Shown: positions 1 to 8,500 of the stretch, one piece after another | Position numbering within the stretch: the first letter of the stretch is position 1 | Layout of the letters: every line of letters starts with the position of its first letter | Source: Comamonadaceae bacterium | GTDB lineage: Bacteria > Pseudomonadota > Gammaproteobacteria > Burkholderiales > Burkholderiaceae_C | Direction of reading: 5' to 3' | DNA length: 40,565 nucleotides | Assembly (NCBI GenBank): GCA_947448745.1 | Contig: CANFOQ010000023.1 | Span: 1 to 40,565 of the forward strand | The notes under the pieces: model-generated | Told to the model about the DNA's origin: nothing | The model's database searches: none | What the model saw: only the letters and a program-made list of their open reading frames with translations | Position numbers and translations under genes: made by a program

Positions 1-515
1 AGATGCTGGCCCAGCGCTTCACGCATTGGCGCAATGCCACTGCGTCGAATGAAGGCCATGATCAGATCGATGTGATCGGCGGAAGGAATTTCTGAAATAA
101 GCTGCGCACCCAATCGGGGTTCTCCGGGTGCATTGGTCATCAAGCTGGTGTCCAACAGCGGCACCACGGGTGGCTCGACAAACGCCGCCGAGCCATCGGG
201 GTGACGACGCGCCACTTGGGTCAACAAGCGCCCGCTCGGGTCGGGCACCTCGCCCAACAACACCGAGGACTTGCCTTGCAAAGCTTGCACGATCAACGCA
301 CCAATCAATTGGCTGCCGGCCGCCACCCGTTGCTCCGTGGGCATCGCCGCCAAGACTTTTTCAATGACCCGAGACAAATGCAAAGCCAAGCGGTCCGCCG
401 CCTCCGCAGCGTCTAGCGTGTCGAGTTGATGCGCCCATGAACCATCCAGCGCTTGCAAGGCCGCGAGCAAACGGCGCGTGACAAGGGCTTCGTAGCTGCC
501 GGGGGTGAGTTCCAT
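1..515 (-). CDS. N-terminal part of a DEAD/DEAH helicase with PLD-like domain (partial)
   Basis: The reading frame opens at the ATG at 515 and runs off the left edge without a stop, so only about 171 residues are visible. The first 120 residues are helical and not diagnostic. From about residue 125 the chain reads LLDTSLMTNAPGEPRLG and then SADHIDLIMAFIRRSGI. This resembles the start of the PLD-like region found at the N-terminus of large superfamily II helicases that carry a DUF3427 C-terminus. The helicase motifs themselves would lie outside the window. The gene sits 30 bp downstream of vapC on the same strand and may share its transcript. The identification rests on this one motif region, so an unrelated PLD-family protein is possible. 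Confidence 0.5.
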   Translation of the reverse strand, partial: MELTPGSYEALVTRRLLAALQALDGSWAHQLDTLDAAEAADRLALHLSRVIEKVLAAMPTEQRVAAGSQLIGALIVQALQGKSSVLLGEVPDPSGRLLTQVARRHPDGSAAFVEPPVVPLLDTSLMTNAPGEPRLGAQLISEIPSADHIDLIMAFIRRSGIAPMREALGQH

Positions 516-545
516 TTCAAAGAAAAGAATGAATGGGCTTGACGA

Positions 546-947
546 TCATGCTTTAGTCCAGTCCTCTGTCACGACCAAATCCATCAATGAAAAAGCTTTA
601 TCGCTGCTGACCAATATGGCATTGATGTGAAATGCATGCGCCGCAATCTGCATGTCCAAGGGCGACAGTGGCGTGCCCTTGTTTTGTAACTTGGTACGCA
701 ACGAGCCATAGGTTTGAGCTACGTCGTGGCTCCAAGCCAGCACTTCAACACCAACCAAAAATGCTTCCACGGTCGCTTTCAACACAACTGCTTCTGGCCG
801 CTTGGCCAATCCAAATGCCAATTCACCCGCAGTGATGGCCGAAATGCAAATACTGTGCATCGGTATGCCCAGCAAGTGTTGCGTCACCTGCTGATGTCCC
901 TTGATCGCATAGCTCACGGTGTTGGTGTCCAGCATGTAAAGCTTCAT
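546..947 (-). CDS. vapC: VapC-type PIN-domain toxin ribonuclease
   Basis: This 133-residue protein has the compact PIN-domain layout. The four acidic residues expected to bind Mg2+/Mn2+ are all present: D7 in the opening MLDTNT motif, E42 in AITAGELAFG, D98 in SPLDMQIAAHA, and D116 in VSSDKAF. VapC toxins are site-specific RNases that cut tRNA or rRNA when freed from their antitoxin. The start lies 12 bp downstream of the vapB stop codon, which fits a bicistronic antitoxin-toxin operon. Length is normal for the family and nothing suggests inactivation. The actual RNA target cannot be read from the sequence. Confidence 0.9.
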   Translation of the reverse strand: MKLYMLDTNTVSYAIKGHQQVTQHLLGIPMHSICISAITAGELAFGLAKRPEAVVLKATVEAFLVGVEVLAWSHDVAQTYGSLRTKLQNKGTPLSPLDMQIAAHAFHINAILVSSDKAFSLMDLVVTEDWTKA

Positions 948-959
948 GTTTTTGCTGGC

Positions 960-1244
960 TCAACGGTCAAACTGGTCGGGCAATGATTCAAACGGATCAC
1001 GCTCTGGTGTCACCGCATGGCCCTGCTCAAACCGCTCGGATGGACTTAAAAAATCTTCAGGCACTTGGAGCAAGGCTCTTGCTGCCAAAAAGTCTGACCA
1101 ATCATCTGGACGACGGGACAAGATGACGTCACCCGTGACTGGGTCTTTGCGGATAAACACCTCTTGGGTGTCAAATCGATAAGCAGCGGGCAGTCGGACC
1201 GCTTGACTTCGGCCGTTGACGAACAATTTAGCGGTCTGCGACAT
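960..1244 (-). CDS. vapB: VapB-type antitoxin (AbrB/SpoVT fold)
   Basis: The protein is 94 residues from the chosen start. It begins with the AbrB-like DNA-binding segment AKLFVNGRSQAVRLP, followed by a VFIRKDPVTGDVILSRRP strand region. The acidic and proline-containing C-terminal third is the part that normally wraps the toxin active site. I chose the ATG at 1244 over the ATG at 1256. A GGAG Shine-Dalgarno lies just upstream of 1244, and the 1256 ATG falls inside one arm of the inverted repeat that flanks the promoter. VapB neutralises VapC and, with it, represses the operon through that repeat. It is co-transcribed with vapC. Confidence 0.88.
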   Translation of the reverse strand: MSQTAKLFVNGRSQAVRLPAAYRFDTQEVFIRKDPVTGDVILSRRPDDWSDFLAARALLQVPEDFLSPSERFEQGHAVTPERDPFESLPDQFDR

Positions 1245-1253
1245 GGGGGACTC

Positions 1254-1306
1254 CATTGCAAATGGTAGATATCAAAGTATATGCCTCGACCTTGTCATTT
1301 GCAATG
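1254..1306 (-). promoter_or_regulatory. vapBC promoter flanked by an 11-bp perfect inverted repeat (putative VapBC operator)
   Basis: On the minus strand a TTGCAA box (1299-1304) and a TATACT box (1276-1281) are separated by 17 bp, close to the sigma-70 consensus. The 11-mer CATTGCAAATG at 1254-1264 has its exact reverse complement, CATTTGCAATG, at 1296-1306. One arm therefore covers the -35 box and the other covers the start of the transcript just before vapB. This is the geometry expected for autorepression by a VapBC complex. The repeat is seen directly; its binding by VapBC is inferred. Confidence 0.7.
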
Positions 1307-1361
1307 CTTTTCAACTCATTTTGTAGGTGCCGAAAGTGCAAATGTGGATTTGGTGGGATTA

Positions 1362-1379
1362 CGCTTCAAAAATGAAGCG
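1362..1379. repeat. Perfect 7-bp hairpin in the vapB to hydroxylase gap
   Basis: CGCTTCA and TGAAGCG are separated by four A residues. The hairpin lies about 35 bp past the stop of the leftward hydroxylase/YhhN gene. No U-run follows on that strand, so it is not a classic Rho-independent terminator. It may still slow polymerase or protect the mRNA 3' end. The rest of the interval 1307-1412 shows no gene. Confidence 0.35.
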
Positions 1380-1412
1380 CAAACCACCCCAATACGCTTC
1401 ACCCCCCCTATC

Positions 1413-3155
1413 TCAAGCCTTCCCCACCTTGGCATGAGTCTCCGAATTCAACCTGCCCTGCACGATCAAGCCCTGCGCCAAGTAATAACTCGCCAGCACC
1501 CACAAACCGGCCAACGGCAGGGGGCTGACGAATTTATCCATCGCCAGCAAAGTGTCTGACAGCATGAACAGCACGCTGCCCCAGGCCACCCAGCGGCTGC
1601 CTGCGCTGCCCAGGTGCTTGGCGCGGCCCCAGGCTTGCGCGGCCATGGTGGCAATCACCAGCACATAGGCGGCCACGGGCACGCGCAGCTCGGGCGGCAA
1701 TCCGTTTTGGTCCAGCACCACAAACACCAGCGCCGCCACCGAGATGAACACCGCCAGGGCGCGGCGGCTGTGCAGCCACGGCGCGTCCCGGCTCAGCAGC
1801 AGGATGAAGCACACATGCGCGGCCAAGAACGACAACAAGCCCGGTAAAAACAAGGCCGGATACAGCAACAGCACATCGCCGACCCAAGACAAACCCAGCG
1901 CCCGCACCAACCAACTTTGGATGCGCGGCGGCATGTGGCTGGCCGACCAGGCCTCGTACATCAGCGCCAGCAAGGCCAGCGGTTTGGCCATTTGAAACAA
2001 CTCGGGCCAGCCGCAGACATCGCTGGCCACTGTCAAAGCGGCCATTTGCACAAAGGCGCACATGACGCCGCTGAGGCGGTTTTGCAGCAAGGTGTTGACG
2101 CCCCACAAACCGGCACTCACCGCCAGCACGCAGGTGGCGGCTTGGCCCCAAACCATGTCGTCCATGTGCCACAACAGCTTCATGGTCGCCCCCAGCAACA
2201 GCACAAACCAAGCCGTGGCTTGCACCAGCACGCTGCGGGTTTGGCGCGGTTGGTAGGGCGTGAACTGCTGCACATTGAAATCGGGTTTGGGGAAACGCGC
2301 GGCCACATCAGCGGGGCGCCAGCCGGGGTGCCGCAGCCAAACCATCAGCTTGTCTTGCCAGCGTTGGGCGTGCCAACTGTCGTGCGCCAAGGCGGCGTAC
2401 ACCTGCACATTCGCCCACAGCGGGTCCCAGCTGTGCAGCGGCGTGCGGGTGCCGTAAATGCAGGGCTGCTTGGGGTCTTCGTCTTTGAACGAGCCAAAGA
2501 GGCGGTCCCACACCACCCAAATGCCGCCGTAGTTGCGGTCCACATAGGCGTCGTTCACGGCGTGGTGCACCCGGTGGTTGGACGGCGAGCAAAACCAGCG
2601 GTCAAACCAGCCCAATCGGCCCACATGCTCGGTGTGCACCCAGAACTGATAGAGCAAGTCGATGAGCGCCACGATGCCAAACACCAACGGCGGCACACCG
2701 GCCAGCGCCATCGGGATGTAAAAAATCCACCCAAGCAACGCGCCCGAGGTGGACTGGCGCAGCGCCGTCGAGAGGTTGTAGTGGTGGCTTTGGTGGTGCA
2801 CCGCATGGCCGGCCCAAAACCAAGCCACCTCGTGGCTGACGCGGTGAAACCAGTAATAGCAGAGGTCGTAGAACACCAGCGCCAGCGCGTAGCCGTACCA
2901 GGTGTTCCACCAGGCTTGCTCGGGGAACAGGGCGAGTTGCTCGAACACCAAGGTGTAGATGCCGATGCGCAGCAAGCGGGTGAAGATGGCGGTGATTTGG
3001 CTGATCATGCCCAGCGAGATGCTGCTGATGGCGTCGTCCAGGCGATAGCTTTGGGCGCTGGCCTGGCCTTGTCGCGCGAGCCGCAGGCCCCACAGCCATT
3101 CGGCCAAGATCAGCAGGAAAAACACTGGCGCGGCCAGCACGATGACAAAGCTCAT
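1413..3155 (-). CDS. Fusion of fatty-acid hydroxylase (alkylglycerol monooxygenase-like) and YhhN (lysoplasmalogenase-like) membrane domains
   Basis: The protein has 580 residues and many membrane segments. The N-terminal half carries the di-iron histidine clusters of the sterol desaturase/fatty-acid hydroxylase superfamily: H104xxxH108, H117xxHH121 followed by HH at 124-125, HTEH at 174-177 and HRVHH at 194-198, then a DRNYGG motif. This spacing resembles alkylglycerol monooxygenase and related hydroxylases. From about residue 340 a second polytopic domain shows YhhN/TMEM86-like motifs, SWVGDVLLLYP followed later by SDTLLAMDKF. TMEM86 proteins hydrolyse the vinyl-ether bond of lysoplasmalogens. 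Both known activities attack ether lipids, so the fusion suggests ether-lipid turnover in the inner membrane. AAGGA lies seven bases before the ATG at 3155. Substrate and cofactor are not provable here. Confidence 0.8.
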   Translation of the reverse strand: MSFVIVLAAPVFFLLILAEWLWGLRLARQGQASAQSYRLDDAISSISLGMISQITAIFTRLLRIGIYTLVFEQLALFPEQAWWNTWYGYALALVFYDLCYYWFHRVSHEVAWFWAGHAVHHQSHHYNLSTALRQSTSGALLGWIFYIPMALAGVPPLVFGIVALIDLLYQFWVHTEHVGRLGWFDRWFCSPSNHRVHHAVNDAYVDRNYGGIWVVWDRLFGSFKDEDPKQPCIYGTRTPLHSWDPLWANVQVYAALAHDSWHAQRWQDKLMVWLRHPGWRPADVAARFPKPDFNVQQFTPYQPRQTRSVLVQATAWFVLLLGATMKLLWHMDDMVWGQAATCVLAVSAGLWGVNTLLQNRLSGVMCAFVQMAALTVASDVCGWPELFQMAKPLALLALMYEAWSASHMPPRIQSWLVRALGLSWVGDVLLLYPALFLPGLLSFLAAHVCFILLLSRDAPWLHSRRALAVFISVAALVFVVLDQNGLPPELRVPVAAYVLVIATMAAQAWGRAKHLGSAGSRWVAWGSVLFMLSDTLLAMDKFVSPLPLAGLWVLASYYLAQGLIVQGRLNSETHAKVGKA

Positions 3156-3328
3156 GAGGGCGTCCTTGGAGGTGCAGGCTGGATATTAAGCGACTTGAAG
3201 AAGTGCTCAGTTTGGCATGTCGAAAAAGGGCTTGTTTTGAGGGGGTGGTCAGCAGGGACGGGGCTTGCAGCCGTTTTTATGATACATAAATTCAAATTTT
3301 TGCCGTTTTCTTGTATCACGTTTCGCAA
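3156..3328. other. AT-rich upstream region of the hydroxylase/YhhN gene
   Basis: No gene is seen in this stretch. It contains a TGATACA (3280-3286) and TGTATCA (3312-3318) inverted pair around AT-rich DNA, which could be an operator for the leftward gene. I could not assign a convincing -35/-10 pair. Confidence 0.3.
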
Positions 3329-3401
3329 GTAATTGGGGTCAGATTCCAATTGTTTTGGTCGGCAAGCAGGTGCGAATTAATTGGAAACTGACCCCAATTA
3401 C
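3329..3401. repeat. 23-bp inverted repeat element over the mltA stop codon (REP/MITE-like)
   Basis: The left arm at 3329-3351 and the right arm at 3379-3401 are reverse complements at 22 of 23 positions and enclose a 27-bp loop. Each arm carries the core AATTGGGGTCAG. From memory, GGGGTCAG-type palindromes recur as intergenic repeats in many proteobacteria, sometimes near IS200/REP-associated transposases; none is present here. The right arm contains the TAA stop of mltA (3398-3400), so the element abuts or supplies the end of that gene. It may also fold in RNA and act as a boundary between the two leftward genes. Confidence 0.7.
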
Positions 3402-4609
3402 TTGGGCCAGAGCACCCACATCCGCAGCGGCTGCTTGATGCGCCCCGCCAACTCCCCGGCGGCCAAGCCGGTGCCGGCAAACCAATCGGCCCGCACCGCC
3501 CCAAGGATGGCGCTGCCCGTGTCCTGCGCCACCACCAAGCGTTGCAGCGGCTGGGTGGGGCCGGGCGACACCAGCCACAGCGGCGTGCCGTAGGGCAGGC
3601 TTTGCGGGTCCACGGCAATGGATCGCCCCGCCGTCAGCGGCAAACCCTGGGCCCCGCGCGGCCCCACCAGCGGATCGGGCAAGGCCTCTTCGCGGAAAAA
3701 CACAAAGCGCGGGTTCTGCCACAACAGCGCCTGCGCCCGCTGCGGATTGCGCTGCAACCAGGCCTTGATGCCCGGCCAGGAAGCGTCCTTCACCTCGCCC
3801 TTGTCCAGCAGCCAGCGGCCAATGCTTTGGTAGGGCTGCTCGTTGCTGGCAGCAAAGGCGACACGCACGGTGCGCACCTGGCCATTGGCCTCGGTGAGGC
3901 GCAAGCGCCCCGAGCCCTGGATGTGCAGCACCATGGCGTCAATCGGGTCGGCCAGCCAGGCGATGGCTTTGCCGTTCAAGGCGTTTTGCGCGGCCGGCAA
4001 GGTGTCGATTTCTTGCCGCGTGAACCACGGCTGCCCCGGCTTCAAACCCGGGGGCACAGCGAACAAGGGCGTGGCGAAGCTGTCGCTGGGCAGGCGTTGT
4101 GCCTCGAACACCGGCTCGTAATAGGCGGTCAGCAAGCCGTTGGCCTCGCCCTCCCAACTCTCCAAGCGGTGCGGCTGCAGCCGCTGCATCAGCCATTGGC
4201 TTTGTTCTTGTTCGCTGGCGATGCTCAGGCGGCGAATGTCGGGGCACAGCGGCGCCATGCTGCTGCCCGGGCGCTCGCAATTGGCCAGCAACACGCCCCA
4301 GGCCTCGCCCATCGGGTCGCTGCCCCAGCCGGGCAACTCGTCCCAGCCCACCGGCACCCAGCGGCTGCGCCGCACCTCTTTGCCAAAAGCGTCAGGTGGC
4401 GGCGGGCTGGGTTTGCTGGTGGGAGCGGGCGGGGGCGGCGGGCTGGGCGGCGAGGCATTGGGCACAGGCTCGGCGGCGGGGCTGGTCACCGGCGCTGGTT
4501 CTGGCAAGCCACGCGGTCCGGCGCAACCCGCCAACACCACCATCCACAACAGCAAAGCGAAAGCTTGGAAGCGATTTACAGTGCGACTTGCTGAACAGGA
4601 AACAAACAT
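3398..4609 (-). CDS. mltA: Membrane-bound lytic murein transglycosylase A (lipoprotein)
   Basis: MltA cleaves the glycan strand of peptidoglycan with formation of 1,6-anhydromuramic acid and acts at the inner face of the outer membrane. The 403-residue protein starts with a lipoprotein signal ending in LAGC, followed by a Pro/Ala-rich linker. The family core follows, with a region reading GLLTAYYEPVFEAQRL. The C-terminal 3D domain holds QDTGSAILGA with D363 and RADWFAG with D375, matching the paired aspartates of E. coli MltA. I use the ATG at 4609 because it places the signal peptide at the N-terminus. No strong Shine-Dalgarno is seen there, and the only longer alternative (TTG at 4702) would bury the signal. 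The stop codon is inside an inverted repeat. Confidence 0.92.
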   Translation of the reverse strand: MFVSCSASRTVNRFQAFALLLWMVVLAGCAGPRGLPEPAPVTSPAAEPVPNASPPSPPPPPAPTSKPSPPPPDAFGKEVRRSRWVPVGWDELPGWGSDPMGEAWGVLLANCERPGSSMAPLCPDIRRLSIASEQEQSQWLMQRLQPHRLESWEGEANGLLTAYYEPVFEAQRLPSDSFATPLFAVPPGLKPGQPWFTRQEIDTLPAAQNALNGKAIAWLADPIDAMVLHIQGSGRLRLTEANGQVRTVRVAFAASNEQPYQSIGRWLLDKGEVKDASWPGIKAWLQRNPQRAQALLWQNPRFVFFREEALPDPLVGPRGAQGLPLTAGRSIAVDPQSLPYGTPLWLVSPGPTQPLQRLVVAQDTGSAILGAVRADWFAGTGLAAGELAGRIKQPLRMWVLWPK

Positions 4610-4715
4610 GTGGCTGATTTTGCTTGAAGCCTTGGGTGCAGGGCTGATTCTGGTGTTGATCGTCTGGTGGACCATGTCAGGACGCACGGACAACGACGAC
4701 AAGCCCGAAGACTAA
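4608..4715 (+). CDS. Small single-span membrane protein, 35 residues
   Basis: A short frame encodes 35 residues: a hydrophobic segment from about residue 2 to 22 (MWLILLEALGAGLILVLIVW) and a charged tail ending in DNDDKPED. An AGGA Shine-Dalgarno lies seven bases before the ATG. The start codon shares the four bases CATG (4607-4610) with the mltA start on the opposite strand. The stop overlaps the stop of the nitrilase gene by four bases. A clear ribosome site, a coherent transmembrane segment and exact packing between two genes support a real gene. I do not recognise the family and assign no function. It should insert in the inner membrane with the acidic tail in the cytoplasm or periplasm. 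Confidence 0.65.
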   Translation: MWLILLEALGAGLILVLIVWWTMSGRTDNDDKPED

Positions 4716-5518
4716 AGCACGGCCGGCAATTGCAGTCGGCGCTGGTGCAGCGCGGCGATGTCGAGCTCGGTGATGACGCAGCCCTCGCCCGTGGGCTGCA
4801 CCGCTTGCACCTGACCCCAAGGGTCGATCCACATGGAGTGGCCCCAGGTTTGACGGCCGTTCTCGTGCACGCCGCCTTGCGCCGCCGCCCCCACCCATGC
4901 CAGGTTGTCCAAGGCGCGGGCCCGCAGCAACACCTCCCAATGCGCCGAGCCGGTGGTGTGGGTGAAGGCGCTGGGCACCAACAGCAACTCGGCACCCATG
5001 GCGCGAAGCTGTTGGTAGTGCGTGGGAAAGCGCACATCGAAACACACACTCAAACCGATGCGCCAGCTGTGGCCGTCTTTGGATGGCAAATCGAAACACA
5101 CCGGCGTGTCACCGGCTTGCAGCACCGCTGCTTCGTCGTAGCGCTCTTGCCCGTTGTCGAAATAAAACAAATGGATCTTGTCGTAACGCGCAATGCATTG
5201 GCCTTGCGGGTTGAACACCAAACTGGCGTTGCGCACATGTTGGTCGTCGCCGTCGATGGCCAAGGGCATGGTGCCAGCCAGCAAATGCACGCCGTATTGC
5301 GCGGCCATGCGGGCCAAACGTGTTTGCATCACGCCCTCACCAAAGCGTTCGGCGATGGCGAGTTTGTCTTTGTCGTGGCGACCCATCAGGCAGAAATACT
5401 CGGGCAACACGGCCAGCTCGGCACCGGCTTGGGCGGCCTGCGCCAGCAAGCGTTCGGCCGCGTCCAAGTTGGCGGGCATGTCGGTGACGGACACCATTTG
5501 CAACAAGGCAGCTTTCAT
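4712..5518 (-). CDS. Carbon-nitrogen hydrolase (nitrilase superfamily, Nit/omega-amidase-like)
   Basis: The 268-residue protein shows the Glu-Lys-Cys catalytic triad of the nitrilase superfamily: E40 in AVLPEYF, K114 in RYDKIHLF and C159 in LSVCFDVRFP. Family members closest to this pattern hydrolyse amides such as alpha-ketoglutaramate or deaminated glutathione; the substrate here is not determined. The start ATG at 5518 overlaps the yhdP stop in an ATGA arrangement, so translation is probably coupled. The order yhdP then nitrilase also occurs in Pseudomonas from memory, which supports the call. A longer frame upstream lies within yhdP and was rejected. Confidence 0.9.
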   Translation of the reverse strand: MKAALLQMVSVTDMPANLDAAERLLAQAAQAGAELAVLPEYFCLMGRHDKDKLAIAERFGEGVMQTRLARMAAQYGVHLLAGTMPLAIDGDDQHVRNASLVFNPQGQCIARYDKIHLFYFDNGQERYDEAAVLQAGDTPVCFDLPSKDGHSWRIGLSVCFDVRFPTHYQQLRAMGAELLLVPSAFTHTTGSAHWEVLLRARALDNLAWVGAAAQGGVHENGRQTWGHSMWIDPWGQVQAVQPTGEGCVITELDIAALHQRRLQLPAVL

Positions 5519-8500
5519 GGTTTGGCCTCTGTGTCGGGTTTGCCGGATGGGGCCGCCTTCACAGGCGCAGGTTCGACTTTCGACACCTTCGGGTCTTTCC
5601 ACGAACCTTCCACGCGAAACTCTTGGGTGTTGGATTGCATCAGCGGGCGGCGCAACACATATTGCGCCAAGAAACTGGTGAGCCCGACCAAGGGGTTGAT
5701 GGCCGAGTACACCAGGGACGCCGTGCCCGCATTCAACTCGGGCACCACCACCACCTTGATGTCTTGGGTCTCGCGCTGGATATCGGCGCGACCTTCCATC
5801 AACACCGCCGCGCTGACGCCCTTCATTTGCAAGTTGTTGGTGCTGGCAATGCCTTGCGCGATGAACACATCGCCGCGCACAAAGTCAAAAGCAAAGCCTT
5901 CGCTGAACAGGTCCTTGAAGTCCAAGGTCAAGCGGCGTGGCAAAGACTGCAAACTCAACACCCCCAACAAGCGGGTGACGCCGGGGTCGGCTTTCAAAAA
6001 TTGGCCACGTTCAATGTTGACTGTGAACTGCCCGGCCATGGTGTTGTAGTCGGGCGAGAACGGCGAGCCTTGCCATCCCACTTGCCCGGCCATGCGGCCC
6101 TTGCCTTGGCGAATCGCGCCCTTGTTGCCAAAGCGCTCCAGCAAGTCGCCCGAGTCTTGAATGTCCAAGGTGAAATCGAGTTGCGAGCGTTTGGCCGCGG
6201 CCTTGCCCGGCCCGCCCCATTGCCCCTTGCTTTGGAACTTGGCTTCGGGCGTGCTGAGGTTGAATTTGTTCAACACCCATTCGCGTGCCCCGGTGACACC
6301 GGTGCGGGCAAAGCCATCAATTTCAGCGCGGCCCAAAGCGATGCCGCGCACCTCCAAGTTGTCCACCACGATGTCCAAGGCCGGCATGTCTTTGGGCGAC
6401 TCGGCCATCGAGGTTTCCACCTCTTCCAACACCGCTGGGGGCACCACCAAATAATTCAGCCGCGCCACGACCCGCGCAGATGCGCCCTCTTGCGCCGGAC
6501 GGTAATCCGCACCACCTTGCAATTCCGTCGCCTTGACCTGGATGCGCCATTGCCGACCTTGCTTTTCAGCCAAGGCTTGCAGCTGGTGAAAACTGCGGCC
6601 CATGAAAGTCAGCTCGGGGCTGCTCACGTCGATGCGGCTGGGGGCATAAGCGGCGAAGGGGTTGCGCGTGGCACCCCCCTTGCCCGGCTCGGTGTCGGTC
6701 CAAGGGCTCAAGGCTTGCTGCCAGTCATCGGCATTGAACTTGGCGTGTTTGACTTGCAACAGCACCGACTTGTCAGGGTTGTCTTTGCTCTCACTGACCG
6801 CGCCTAATTGCAACAAACCACCCAGCACCTGGGTGTTGGCCGTGCTCATGTCGCGCACAAACTTGGCCGACAACACCGTGCCCAAGCTGAAGCTGAGTTG
6901 TTCCAAGTTGCCCGACTTGCCGGCACTGCGCAGCAACTGGCTGTCCAAGCGCAACGGCCACACGGCGTCACGCGGTTTGTCCATCGGTTCGGGCAACTCC
7001 AGCGCCATGCCTTGCAAGTTGCTGCTGATGGCGTACTCCACCTGGCCTTGGCGCAGCCCCAGGCTGGCCACATAGTTGGCATTGCCGCGCATCAAGCCCG
7101 CCGCACTGGCCAAGCCGCCCAGCTCGGGGGTTTGCTTCAAAGCCTCGGCGCTGACCGAGCCTTGCAACACCAAACGGGTGGGTCCATCCGAAAAGCTGTC
7201 GTTGAAGCGCAAACCGCCATCGAGCTTGGCGTCGGCGCCCAGCACCCGCAAGCGCACCCCATTGGCCACCACCCCCGACTCGCTGTAGAGCAGGTTGCCG
7301 CGCACTTTGGACAAACGGGGCAAGTTGGGTGCCCATTGAATATCGTTGCCATCAAGCTTGAGGTTGGCCTGCACCCGCGTCAAATTCGGGTTGGCCAGCG
7401 GCACGATGATGCGCAGTTGTTGTTCGGCCAAACCAGTGGCTTGCACGCTGGCCAACATCGCGTCCAACTTGTCCACCACCGGTGCGCTGTGCACCAATTG
7501 CAGGGCATCCATCAACTGGCTTTTCACCAAGGCGTTGATCTCCACCAAGGGATCATTCAAGTCGTTGATCTGCACGTCCAACTTGGGCACTTGCACCATG
7601 CCCCCCGGGCCCATGCGGGCTGAGGCCGATTTGACCAACAAGCGGTTGCGGTTGATTTGCAACTCGCCTGACAACTGCTGCAAGCCCGGCCAGGTTTGCG
7701 CGTCTTTGCGCACCAAGTTGCCGCCGGGCACGTATTGAAAACTGGCCTGTTGGAACGGCGCGGTGATGGTGAACACGCCGTCATTGGTTTTGGCAAACGG
7801 GAAATGGTCCAAGGGGCCTTGCACCGCCAATTTGGTTTGCGTGAACACCCCCGTGCCGATGGCGTCGCGCACATAGCGGCGCACCGACGCCTCCATGCTT
7901 TGCGGCAAATAGCGGTAGAGGGCGCGAGCTTCCAAGCGCTGGATGTTGACCTTCAAGTCCAAGTCCCCCAAGGGTTTGGCCGTTTGCCCTTGGAGCCAAG
8001 TCAAGTCGAACTCACCTTGCGCCCATTCGTTTTGCAACTGGCCTTTGTTCAGGTGCAAGACCCAGCGTTGGTCTTGTTGTTCCCAGTTCAATTCGGCCTT
8101 GGCTTGTTGCACTGGAATGCGTGCTTCTTCCAACCAATCAACCAAGGTCAAGCTGCCATTGGCGATGGCCACCTGGGCTTTGCCGCCGTGTTCGTTCAAT
8201 TGAAAGGCCACATGCGCGGCTTGCGCTCCCGGCCACCACAGCGCTTGCGGCGGGCTGTTGGGGGCCGAGGATTGCACACTCAAGGCCTTGACTTGACCCT
8301 TGGCGTTGTATTGCATCAAGGGCGTATGAGCGTCAAACCAACGCACATCCAATTGCGTCAAGTCACCTTGCGGTTTGGCTTGGTTGAGGAGGCGCCGCAT
8401 CTCGTCGCTCAAGGGCAGCCGTTCGGCCACACGTGCCAACACCCCCAAGGCCACGCTGTCGATTTGCAACTCGCCTTTTTGCGCCCACAAGTTGCCTTCG

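Noticed and set aside
1917..3332. 471-codon plus-strand open frame
   Set aside because: It is antisense to the hydroxylase/YhhN gene, which has clear family motifs. The translation is a His/Gln/Ala-rich shadow typical of high-GC DNA.
3542..4594. 350-codon plus-strand open frame opposite mltA
   Set aside because: No family features; it is the complement of a well-supported gene.
4610..4702. Longer mltA start (TTG at 4702)
   Set aside because: It would place 31 residues before the lipoprotein signal and has no ribosome site.
4667..6049. 460-codon plus-strand open frame
   Set aside because: It crosses the nitrilase and yhdP genes on the opposite strand and has shadow-like composition.
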